The position numbers and the translations under genes are program-made. A stretch of 64,000 nucleotides of DNA from Phytophthora colocasiae. Its lineage: Eukaryota > Oomycota > Peronosporomycetes > Peronosporales > Peronosporaceae. Numbering within the stretch: position 1 is the stretch's first letter; every line of letters starts with the position of its first letter. Shown here one piece after another: positions 9,300-18,841 of this stretch. The notes under the pieces were generated by a model. The model was not told where the DNA came from. It saw only the letters and a program-made list of their open reading frames with translations, and made no database searches. The stretch covers positions 1,364,001 through 1,428,000 of the forward strand of contig JAGKQI010000100.1 in NCBI GenBank assembly GCA_018806915.1, written 5' to 3'.

Positions 9300-11138
9300 T
9301 TATGCATAGGCGTGTTTTGACTGGACTAAGCGGCGTTTTCTATCCATCCGTATATATCGTGCCAGCGTGTCGATAGTAAGTACATTTGCAGACCGTCTCT
9401 GGGCAACTTTAAACCAGTGAGTGGTGAAATAGGCTGCATACTTTGCAAGTATGTCCTCATGCGCATCCTGTGGGTTTTCAGCACCGTTGCATGTAGCAAA
9501 GTCGCGCACATCTTCTGCTATCAGTTTCGCTACACTGAGTCGACTTGGCAAAGCACCACTCAGTTTCCTGTCCTGAGCTGTCCACTTGCTAATAGGTTTA
9601 AACAGGTGACGTGATGGCTGGGCCGTCCAGTACATGCGATACAAATCCTTCCAATCTTTTGCTGGTGGGAAAATGGATCTTGGATCAGTGGATGCTGAGA
9701 CCGCGGTGGTTGGAGCTGCTTCAGGCTGAGTAGACGACTGAAGGGTTGACACTAATATGTCGAGCTTGTCTTCAATGGCCTTTACTGAGCTTTCCACAGC
9801 CTTCAACCGCTTTTCAACTGTACTTTCAACGTCGAACGGTCCAGTAGATGACTGTGATGTACGCTTGATACCACTATAAGTGGTAGGACAACCCATATGA
9901 GCATCCCGATCTGGGGCTAAGCAGTCCGCAAGCTGTTTGTCTTCATCGGTAACAGCTTGGTCAAGCAAATAGCGTACAAGCGTTTCAGCAGATTCATTTT
10001 GTGTCCAACCCGCCCACCATTTCACCATTCGCAATGACCATCGTCGCTCTGGGGGCGCAAACATAAATCTGTATTGAGCACCAGCTCTACGAAAGGTGTG
10101 GGATGTGAACCAAATATCCCGCCATTCCTGTCGGATGTAACCCGGAGTCAATGTCCCGTTGCGATTGAGATCTCGAACAGCGCAATTGAGCAATGTAATA
10201 AACACCTGCTCTGACATTTTCTTTCCCCACTCGACGCGCACGTTTTCACAACCCGTAAAAGGTGTTTTGGTCTTTAGAACACCTTTTGAAATCTTCGACA
10301 GTGCAGGGAACACATAGTCACTGTCACTCCATGTATGATCAGTCTTGGTTTCGACGTACTTTAACCACGCTGAGAGGTGGAAGAAAGCATCGATTGGGAG
10401 TTCGTGGGAGTCCAAGTGGTGCAAGTTGTAACAACGGCCTTCTGCGACGTCAGTTTTTCTTCCTTCGAGCTTGTAAATACCAAACGTGATAGATACACTT
10501 GGATCAGTTGTACTTTTCCGAGTCCGCCCTAGTGTCAAATTCTTCCATTGAAGTGAGAGCACCTCGTTGATACGACACATTCCATAAAATGCAAACGCCG
10601 ATACAGCAACGAACCACAATCGGCATGCTTCCGTAAAACCACTTGTATTGCCAAGATGACAGTGGAGTACACGAAGCATGTCGAGGGAAATAGGTGTTGC
10701 TTGGCGTTGCGTAAATTCAGTACTCTTCCGCTTCTTAAGGCCACGCATGAATTGACGGACAAATGCGTCCTTTGCTGGGTTTCCCAAGCCAAACTTTTCG
10801 CCTAGATCACTTGTTACTACCATCCACGTGTCAGGTCCAGCAGCATCACGGCGTTCGTAGCTACCATAGTAATTTGCAACAGCGGCTCTTATCTTCTCTG
10901 CAGTTTGATTCGAAACAGTGTTAGATGAAGAGACACTCTCCATAAACGCAACCAACAGTGAAGGAAGTTCATGGTGTCGCACAATAGCCGGATCCGGGTA
11001 TTCATTGGATATACAGAAGTCGCAAAACTTCTTAAAGTATGACGCGTAAACATCCCGTGTCTCCTTCTTTATCACATGTGTAGCGGTGGAGATACCCCCC
11101 TGCAAGAGTTGCTGGAAAGTAGGTCGTTGCTGCGCCAT
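9300..11138 (-). CDS. Crypton-type tyrosine recombinase
   Basis: Uninterrupted 612-residue protein from ATG (MAQQRPTFQQLLQGG). The frame extends 14 codons further upstream but without an ATG. Residues about 20-150 resemble a core-binding domain. The catalytic domain shows the first Arg near 187 (FYGMCRINEVLSLQWKN), an H-x2-R box near 348 (TSHTFRRAGAQYRF), a Trp-rich stretch near 375 (KWWAGWTQNE) and the likely nucleophilic Tyr near 386 (AETLVRYLLD). This order is that of Crypton recombinases, which are DNA transposons found in fungi, oomycetes and animals. After the Tyr comes a short predicted coiled coil (about 430-465) and a conserved-looking Trp/Arg-rich tail, which could be DNA-binding. 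All frames are clean, so it may be active. It lies inside the TA element and is flanked by 20-bp iterons. Confidence 0.85.
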   Translation of the reverse strand: MAQQRPTFQQLLQGGISTATHVIKKETRDVYASYFKKFCDFCISNEYPDPAIVRHHELPSLLVAFMESVSSSNTVSNQTAEKIRAAVANYYGSYERRDAAGPDTWMVVTSDLGEKFGLGNPAKDAFVRQFMRGLKKRKSTEFTQRQATPISLDMLRVLHCHLGNTSGFTEACRLWFVAVSAFAFYGMCRINEVLSLQWKNLTLGRTRKSTTDPSVSITFGIYKLEGRKTDVAEGRCYNLHHLDSHELPIDAFFHLSAWLKYVETKTDHTWSDSDYVFPALSKISKGVLKTKTPFTGCENVRVEWGKKMSEQVFITLLNCAVRDLNRNGTLTPGYIRQEWRDIWFTSHTFRRAGAQYRFMFAPPERRWSLRMVKWWAGWTQNESAETLVRYLLDQAVTDEDKQLADCLAPDRDAHMGCPTTYSGIKRTSQSSTGPFDVESTVEKRLKAVESSVKAIEDKLDILVSTLQSSTQPEAAPTTAVSASTDPRSIFPPAKDWKDLYRMYWTAQPSRHLFKPISKWTAQDRKLSGALPSRLSVAKLIAEDVRDFATCNGAENPQDAHEDILAKYAAYFTTHWFKVAQRRSANVLTIDTLARYIRMDRKRRLVQSKHAYA

Positions 11139-11217
11139 TTGCGGTGTCGAATGCTCGGTTTCCTTTTCCCTAGGCAGCAAATTTAGCTGTGAGCCACAAC
11201 ACCAATCAATTTTGATT

Positions 11218-11297
11218 TAGTACTTTAGGTCTTGTCATAGTACTTTAGGTCTTGTCATAGTACTTTAGGTCTTGTCATAGTACTTTAGGTCTTGTAA
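11218..11297 (+). repeat. Four tandem 20-bp iterons upstream of the Crypton recombinase
   Basis: Four direct copies of TAGTACTTTAGGTCTTGTCA; the last two bases of the final copy differ. They lie 80 bp before the recombinase start. Related inverted copies occur beyond its stop codon (9199-9270). They are possible recombinase-binding or end sites of the Crypton. Confidence 0.85.
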
Positions 11298-11334
11298 AAC
11301 GTATCGCGACATCGTACCTTACCCTACCCCGTAC

Positions 11335-12327
11335 TTACTCATCTTCACTATCCGAGTCCATCCCAAAGGTCTCCCTAAATCGACGTTCACCATCACGTTC
11401 CACTTGCTTAGCCTTCATTTTAGCCTCAGCTAGCATGTCCTTTTCAATGAAACTAGCCTTGTAGGTTGCTTCAAATTCGGATAGGGAGCTGCACAATTTT
11501 CCTTCACCAAAGCCATCGATCTTCTCCAGAATGGGGGCCTTTCTCTTCGCGTTCAACGTATCGATCTTCTCACATTCAGCCTTCCAGCCGTCAACAAGCT
11601 TGGCATAGCGTGTTTTCAGGTAAACACGGTATTTTTCCAGTCGAATGCGTTCCCTTGTTATCTCAGTCCAATCTGATTCGAGCATTTCCTCCTTGTACTC
11701 GTGCAATTTCTTGCATGTTTCCTGAAGAGCGCTCTCCATCAGACTTGTTCTAAACTCAACTGGCATGTGATGGCGCTTGTCAGGATGCAGCAGAAGGTAT
11801 ATTTTCTTGAACCATATCTTCGACAGCAAGTCCAAATGGTCCATCTAACAGCAATGATAATTATTGGATTCAATATTGAAAATAGCAATAAAATTAATAA
11901 AAATATAAGCATACCTTCTCGAAAACGTACTCAAATAGAGCGGCATTGCGACTAAGATCTTGAAGCGGATGGCCCTTCAGACCCGTCGGTTCAGGCTTCG
12001 GTGGATACTGGTCTTGATCTAACCTGTGCAGTTCTCCTCGTAGTTCTTGTCATAGATAGTGATTAGAATATGGTGCAAATACAATACAGTTAAGTAAGCC
12101 GTACCTTCCAATTTTTTAAATGCCTGGATGGCACGGCGGCTGCGCTGGGCGTCGACGCGCTTGGCTCGGTGCTTGACCCAAGATCGTTTGCGGATCTCTT
12201 TGCGTGAGTCCTTCACTTTAACGCCTTTGCATATTTTCTTGTGTTTGGAGAAGTTTGTTCGCGATATCGACCGCTCACACTTATCGCAGTCGACCTTCGT
12301 GGCGCTGCCGTAGGGAGCTTTCGCCAT
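11335..12327 (-). CDS. Zinc-finger protein of unknown function carried by the TA element (three exons)
   Basis: I read three exons on the minus strand: 12327-12105, 12018-11915 and 11844-11335, with introns of 86 and 70 bp bordered by GT-AG. Phases agree and give 278 residues. It starts at MAKAPYGSATKV. A C-x2-C-x11-H-x3-C zinc finger follows at about 14-33 (CDKCERSISRTNFSKHKKIC), then a strongly basic stretch. Near residue 125 there is a HPDK motif in a helix-loop-helix setting (KKIYLLLHPDKRHHMP), reminiscent of, but not clearly, a J-domain. The C-terminal half is Glu/Lys-rich and probably coiled coil, ending DSDSEDE. I do not recognise the family. It lies 120 bp inside the right TIR, oriented away from it, so it is cargo or a native gene of the element. 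Confidence 0.65.
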
Positions 12328-12449
12328 TTTTGGGAATGTGATCGTTTTAGATGTTTGATTGGCCCAAAAACGTGTTATTTTATCAATGCCTCCGATTGGT
12401 TCAAAAAAATGTTGCATGGGATTGTTTTCGGGTTGCGCTGGTGAAAGAA

Positions 12450-12629
12450 GTGCTTTTCAGTTTGTTGTATGTGAGGTATGCTTCAAACCGCAAAACTGCG
12501 GTTGTTAACACAAGTCCTGGGCTCTGTCGTACATCAGACAGATCATACTCAAACAGCAACCCGATACCATAAAAATTGACTGAGTAGCGGCCAAAAGTAG
12601 GGGTGGCCGGATTAATTTGTCGCGGAGTG
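12450..12629 (-). repeat. Right terminal inverted repeat of the TA element
   Basis: Inverted copy of 7986-8164. The inner edge is GTGCTTTTCAG and the outer edge CGCGGAGTG, next to the TA duplication. Confidence 0.85.
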
Positions 12630-12631
12630 TA

Positions 12632-12697
12632 GAAGATGGACATCTTGCCGGCCGTGAGCTTCTGGCCAGGGCGCCAGCCGATCGTCGGCATCGCGTA
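12632..12697 (-). pseudogene. Carbamoyl-phosphate synthase 3' remnant
   Basis: About 66 bp encode the last residues of the synthase (ending with ARKMSIF-like codons; here one G/C change gives Gly for Arg) and continue the sequence broken at 7985. It breaks off at the MITE and the duplication junction behind it (about 12998). It is the only trace of a third synthase copy. Confidence 0.85.
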
Positions 12698-12990
12698 GTA
12701 CAGGTTTCCCCGCCTAATTTGCAACTGCATTAAGTAATTTACCTCGATCAGGGAGTGAAAATGCGGATGCGATTTGCTCTATCTGGTCTGCCAATGTACT
12801 GAGTTACATGCAATCACGGGGGAAATGGGATGCACGATGAAGGTTCAAGGTCCTTGAATCAAGGAAGATAATCCCTCCCAATTTTTCAGTAACTCAGTAC
12901 CTGATGCATCTATGTGATACCTGTGCAGATTTTGCATCCTGGCAGATTTTCTTGGTCCGACCCCTGCAAATTAGGCGGGGAAACCTGTAC
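12698..12990. mobile_element. MITE with TA target duplication (293 bp)
   Basis: Inverted ends of 26 bp begin GTACAGGTTTCCCCGCCTAA. Flanking TA at 12696-12697 and 12991-12992 is consistent with the uninterrupted synthase sequence CGTAGTATTC. The interior has no coding potential. Superfamily is not certain; a TA target fits Tc1/mariner-like MITEs. Confidence 0.8.
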
Positions 12991-13232
12991 TAGTATTCGG
13001 AAAAGAACGGCAACAATTAATTTTCTTTTTGACATTTTGAAGGTTAAAAGGTGTAGTATTTTTTCAACGGAGACTTTGTGGATCAAGGAGCCCTCAGGGT
13101 CATAAGGATGCAAGCTTCTGTACTGCAAACACACATTTGGTTTGTGTTCTTCTCAATCCTGGTAACCACGACAAGCAAATGTAACGAGATTTTCTGGTTA
13201 TGTGCTCTAAGTGTGGATTTCACTATTAATAC
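12991..13232. other. Inverted-duplicate segment, partner of 53576-53773
   Basis: From about 12998 the sequence matches 53773-53576 on the opposite strand. The left copy has an extra 34 bp (13020-13053) bracketed by TA on both sides, which the right copy lacks. The segment ends at ATAC (13229-13232), the target duplication of the Gypsy array, and includes the unoccupied TTAA (13226-13229) that holds piggyBac in the right arm. No gene was recognised. Confidence 0.75.
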
Positions 13233-14126
13233 TGTAACAGGTTTACTCTCTCACTGCCAGTCAGCGGGTCGTCGCTCGTGTGCTGCGCTGGGTGGTGTGC
13301 CCAAGGATCGGGTGTCAAAGGACACTCTTCGACGGCAATTACTCGTTCCTGGCTCGGTTCACCGCGCCGGCTTGTTCGTCGTTCGTCAACGAAGAACTGG
13401 CCTATTTATATTAATGTATCAATATACACTACTTCCTCTGTTCCGCTTCTTCGGGCGGTCCCTCACAGCTAACTCGCTGCCACTTCGTCGTTTGTAAGCG
13501 GTTCTTGCAATACCCTTGTGGTTGTCTCCACTTGTCAATAGCTCTTGCCACTGACCTACGTCGTTTGATATGGATCCCCTGTATCCACCGTTGTTGTCTC
13601 AACGTATCGCTCTCTCTCTCTCCTCAACAGCTTTCGCTGCCCCTCGTCGTTTATAAGCGGGTCCTGGAACTCCACTTGTGGTTGTCTCCACTTCCAGCTT
13701 CCACCACTGGCCTACGTCGTTTAGAGCGGTCCTTCCGGTCTCCACTCGTGGTTGTCTCCACTGGTCTCTCGTCGTTTAGAGCGGTCCTGCCGGTCTCCGC
13801 TCGTGGTTGTCTCCACTAGTCTCTCGTCGGCTTTTGGGTTGCTTCCTCCTTGCTCGCTGGAGAACTGCGCCCTACACGGTGAATTCCGGAACTGCGTCGT
13901 CCGCGGCAAATTCGATACTCCCCACGGGTCCTTCGTGCTTCCTTCTGGCATCCCAGTCAGTCGCATCTTCAACATGAGCCTGTCCTCGCACATCCTCGTG
14001 AGCGTCCTTCTCATTGGTGCACCCGCGATCCACTTCAAGGTCTCCGTTGGAATCTTTCCCGTTCGTTGGCTGCTGTGGGATGGCAGAACCCAGAATTACA
14101 CCCGTCTTCAAGCCAGGTATGTTACA
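13233..14126 (-). repeat. Gypsy LTR A (3' terminal LTR of the array)
   Basis: 894 bp, TGTAACAGG to GTATGTTACA in plus orientation. It has at least two single-base length differences from LTR B (near 13888 and 14009). The adjoining interior sequence at 14127 is, on the minus strand, a purine-rich GGGGTGGATGGAGGCG that fits a polypurine tract. The LTR contains four spaced copies of GTGGTTGTCTCCACT. Confidence 0.93.
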
Positions 14127-17100
14127 CGCCTCCATCCACCCCAAGGTCTTCCACGACCTTGCCGCGGTTAAACAGCTCGTCGTATTCGATGACAGAATAC
14201 CATCTTCCTTCGTCGTCACGTGCCTCGTGGCGGTCGTGGCCTGAGTTACGTCCTCGTTGTTGCGTATGCTGCTCAGCTGGTCGCAACTGGTACTCCAACA
14301 CGTACTGCCCAGCACGATTTCTTCTTCGTCGGCGACGGACTTCCACCAATAACTCACCGTGGATGTTGGTCGAGCTTTCACTTGCCACTGCTGCTGCGTT
14401 TCGTTTCTGACTCTGTCTCGGAATGGCTGTGTTAACAGGAGCCGTCGTTGTTCGTATAGCCGATTCTGTCGTCTCGTCATTCTCTTCCCGTACGCATCCG
14501 GCTTCATATTCAAGCTGCTCTTCTAAGTCTCGAGCTGCAGCCTCTAATAGCACTGTTGGTCGCCGATAAGTCACTAAAATGAAACGTGAGCTATAAATTG
14601 CTCGTGTTCCTCACCATCGTCCTCTCGTTCAACCAAGAAATTCTCATATCCTGCTGATTCCACCACCCGTAGAGGTCCTATCCATTTATGTACGAACTTG
14701 GAAGCTTTGGGGCCTCTCGGAGGTCGAAACATCCAAACGCGATCTCCTGGTTCAAAGTCCCGTTTCGTGCGCACTTTCCTATCATAGTAACGAGCTTGGC
14801 GTTGCTGTTCTCGCGTTCTCGCCCGTTCAGCACATTCATGAGCATCCTTCAACGTATCCAGTAACTTCTGGTGGTGTTTCACAAGATCACCAGCCTCCGT
14901 AACTCGTGTAGCGCGTAAAGTTCATTGGGAGCTCGCAAACGTCGTCCCATCATCAGTTCATTCGGTGAAAGTAACACGGTGGAGTGGCGTCCCGAGTTAT
15001 ACGCGTACACGGCGTAGTCCACCCACGTGTCCCAATCCCGTTGTCGTTCATCGCTCATGTAGGTAGTAACACAGTCCTTCCACGTCCTATGAAATCTCTC
15101 CACAAGCCCAATCATCTGCGGTCGATAAGGAACGGGATTAATCTGTTGTGCCTGCAACAGTAACACCAATTCTTCGATGACTTTGCCAACCAACTCTGGT
15201 GCACCGTCCGTAAGAATCTCTCGAAATGGCCCAAACCGGAGTACTACCTGCTTCATCAGAAAATCAGCGATATTCTCCGCTGCATGATCCTTCACGGCAA
15301 TCGCCACTGCGTAACGCGTCACGTATTCTACTGCCGCGATCACATACCGTGCTTCTCCGTCAGTTGCTGGTAGCGGACCTGCTACATCAAGTGCCCATCT
15401 GTCGCCAACATCGCCTCCACGAATACTCCGTAATGGCGGCACTACTTCGCGTGGCCGTGCTTTCCTACTCCCACATTCCTGGCATCCAAGTACCCACCGT
15501 CGAACTTCGTCCTTCAGCTTTGGCCACCAATACTGCTGTGCAATTCTTGCATACGTGTGAGCTGCACGGAGATGTCCCGACCACACACTGTCATGACATT
15601 CCTTAAACACTGCTGCCCACAACGCCGGTGGTAGTACTATTCTTCGTTGGTTAGGCGTCTCCACCACAACCAGACCGAACGCTCTACTAATAGTTCGTCC
15701 GTGATGATGCCCAGCTCGCAGCATTTGCTGTACCATCTTGCTCTTCGCTTGTTCCTCCATGATCTCTGCGTCGGTCAACTGCAGTGTGGGTTCCTTCGTT
15801 CTCTGTCGTCTAATGGCTCCACATCACGCGTTCGTCGTAATTCGTTGTCCGAGGAACTCGTACGTAGCTGTAGCATTTCAACTGTCTGGTTTTCAGCTGC
15901 TTTTCGTCGTGCGGCACTGACATCACGAGCTCCAGTATCGTTACTCGCAGTTTCGTGTGGTGAATCACTCCTCCGTCCTTCCGATTCTCGTGCCGTTGTC
16001 TCATTTTCACTGTTACCAGAGGAACGCAGTGCTCCCGTATTCGTCGTGAGATGCCTTGGTTTTTTTAACATGCTCGTTGTCGGGGATAATCTCGTTGTCT
16101 GCCCAAGTCACCGTCTTCTGTCGTCTCGTTTTCCTGGTAGGGCTTTCACGGGTCGTTGCGTTTGCCGTCGGATTCGTCGTTGACTTCTTGGCTAGAGTAG
16201 TTTCTGTCGTCGCCGTCCGTGTCCCCGCTGGTTCTGGTGTCGTCGCTGGTGTCGGTGTCACCGTCGCCAACGCCACTTCATCTACTGTCGTGGTAGTCAA
16301 GTTACTGCTTCGTTTTCTCACGTGGTCTACCACTTTGCTCGATACCGATGATTTTTCAGCCGTCGTTCGTTCTCTCCGACGTCTTTCGGCTCTCGTCATT
16401 GGACGCTCGACGTCATTCACTGCCGGTTTTGCTGGTCGCTTTCCTTTGGGTCGCCCCACTCTGCGTGGTCCTTCTTCCTTACGGATTGGCTCTGGTGTAG
16501 CCAACAGCGTCACACCCTCATTCACGATCGCGTCAACCAAACCTTCAACTACAGCACATACTTCCTCGTTGTGTGTACTGGTGTTCGTGCTCTGGTCGTT
16601 CTTCACTGAGCCTGGGTGCTCGTCGCCTGTTCATCGTGCTTCGTAACTCCCTTGCGTGTGATTTCTTCCCCGTCCATGATAGCTCCTCGAGTTGTTCGTG
16701 GTGGTCTCTCTCGTCGTACTCGTCGCCGCCGTCCTGCTGCTGCTCTTACCGTAGCTGCTACAGGCGCTCTCGATAACGCATCAGCAACAACATTTGTAGC
16801 ACCAGGTCGATAACACACTTCAAAATCGAATTCCTGCAAGGTAAGTGCCCAGCGATGTAGTTTCCGGTTAGATTTGCACTCGTCATTAACCATTTCAATG
16901 CAGCATGATCCGTGATGATCTCGAATTTACGTCCATACAGATAGGGTCGAAAACGTTTAATGGCCCACACGACAGCGAAGCATTCCAACTCCGTTATCCC
17001 GTACTTCCCTTCCGTTTCACTGTTCACCTTACTCGCAAACGCCACTGGTTGCCAACCTTCACCTTGGTCCTGCATCAAGCATGCACCCAATCCAACTTTA

Positions 17101-18841
17101 CTCGCATCCGTTACTACGCGAAATGGTAACCGGAAATCTGGATAAACTAGCAGAGGTTTCGCAGTTAGGATCTCCTTCACACGTTCAAAAGCGGCCTTCT
17201 GTGCATCTCCCATTCCTGCAAGCAACGTTCTTCCGTAGCAATTTCGTGATAGGTGCCATGATCGTGCCAAAGCCACTAACAAATCGTCGATAGTACCCTG
17301 CTAAGTGAGCAAACCTCTTCGCTTCCACAGCATCGCCCGGTGTCGGGAAGTCTCGCAGCGCAGAAACTAACCGGTCCAATGGTCTCACCCCGTCGCTACT
17401 GAGTTCGTGGCCCAAGTACTCCATGGTCTGGGTCGCGAATTTGCACTTCTTCAGTTTGAGCGTGAGTCCTGCTCTCTCCAACCGTTCCAATACTGCAGCT
17501 AACTCTACAATGTGTCGTTCGATGCCGCCTCTCGTGAAAACTACGATGTCGTCTAGGTATACTAGGCAAGTAGACCAAGTAAGACCCCTTAAGACCCCAT
17601 TCATAAGTCGCTGGAAACGTTGATGGTGCATTCGTTAATCCAAAGGGCATACGTACAAACCGATATAGTCCTCTCTTAGTGGTGAAAGCTGTTTTGTCAC
17701 GATCTTCAGGTGCTACCAGGATCTGCCAGTACCCTGCTCGAAGATCTAATGTCGTGAATAACAAAGCACCACCCAAGGCCTCCAAAGTCTCATCAATTCG
17801 TGGAAGAGGGTAAACATCCTTCTTAGTGATCTTATTGAGAGCTCTGTAATCGACACAAAAACGCACTTCTCCATCTTTCTTTCGTACGAGAACCACTGGA
17901 AAACCCCATCCACCATTACCTTCTTCAATAACGCCGGCCTTCAGCATCTTCTCCACATTTTCATCAATGATGCCGTCCTCCATCTGTGCTTGGCGTCTTC
18001 GTTTAAGCATGATTGGTGAAGCTGATCCAGTGTCAATGTGATGGTGAACGTCCAACGTTGTTGCAGGTGGGCACTCACTAGTATTCGTCATCAATGCCCT
18101 ATACGCTCGCAGCAATTTCATCACCAACTCCCTTGACTTCGGGTCGTCACTTCCAATGTCCACGTCATTCTCGTTTGGTAGTGGCGTCTCACTGTCTCCC
18201 AGTTCACTCAACCATTGCTCCACTCGTTCTGTATCCAATTGGCCATTCATCGTAAGGATCTCCACCTCATCGTCAACAGGTATCCACGTTCCTAGTTGCT
18301 TCTTGTTAGGAATCTTCGCGGCCTTCGTGTTTGTGTTAATGGCTGGTACCCACGCTCTTCCGTCCCTCGCGGTAGTCACTGTCGCTGCTAAGAGTACCGA
18401 TCCAATGTGCCTCGTGGGTAGAAACACACCTCGTTCACCATTTTCAGCAGGAACGGCAACCTCCACTGGTGTTACTGTGCTTCCAGCGATCTCCGTTCGA
18501 CTAATCATCCGCACAGTTGCGATCTTAGCTGCGCCGTGGTTATCATGAGTTCTGAACGGAATCACTACTGTCCGTCCTCCTTCGGTATATCGTACTTCTT
18601 GCTGTTGGAAGTCCATGGTGGCTCTCCGTGCTTGCATGAAATCCACCCCCAATAGAAACTCATTTCCACAGCCATCGATAAGGCACGCCTCGATTGTCAA
18701 CTTCTCGCCGAACACCGTTTCAAAGGTAAACTGCCACACGCCTATAACGTCAAGCAAGAATCCTCCAATGCCTTCTACGTAGTCAACGGGAGCTTTGCTA
18801 GACACCCAATCGCCGTACTTCATCCAGTCGGTGCCCGCCAC
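14127..18841 (-). pseudogene. Gypsy copy I pol (RT, RNase H, integrase), multiply frame-broken
   Basis: All pol domains are recognisable but divided over at least seven frames. RT spans about 18000-17250, with YLDDIVVF near 17555. Its fingers lie in one frame up to PSTF, where an extra base at about 17612 shifts the frame. RNase H follows (VVTDASKVGLGACL near 17110; TDHAALKW near 16910), then a Thr/Arg-rich linker (about 16650-16050). The integrase is nearly intact (HHCC about 15600-15480; catalytic Asp in WALDVAGP near 15390, LTDGAPEL near 15205 and Glu in GLVERFHRT near 15110). A further break at about 14912 separates the C-terminal tail with its GPLRVV module. This is the most damaged of the three copies. 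Confidence 0.88.

Larger units (their letters stand above)
7986..12629. mobile_element. TA-flanked terminal-inverted-repeat element (4.64 kb) with cargo
   Basis: Near-identical terminal inverted repeats of about 180 bp (7986-8164 and 12450-12629) begin CACTCCGCGACAAATTAATC, and one mismatch was seen. The element is flanked by a duplicated TA (7984-7985 and 12630-12631). Removing it restores the synthase 3' sequence found at 1533-1556, which is direct proof of insertion. Start sequence and TA target point to the Tc1/mariner superfamily, but no transposase belonging to these ends was found. The interior contains a nested deleted mariner (8165-8877), a Crypton-type recombinase (9300-11138) and a three-exon zinc-finger gene (11335-12327). 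It is probably a non-autonomous TIR element that acquired cargo. An alternative is that the recombinase or the zinc-finger gene is native to it. Confidence 0.85.
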
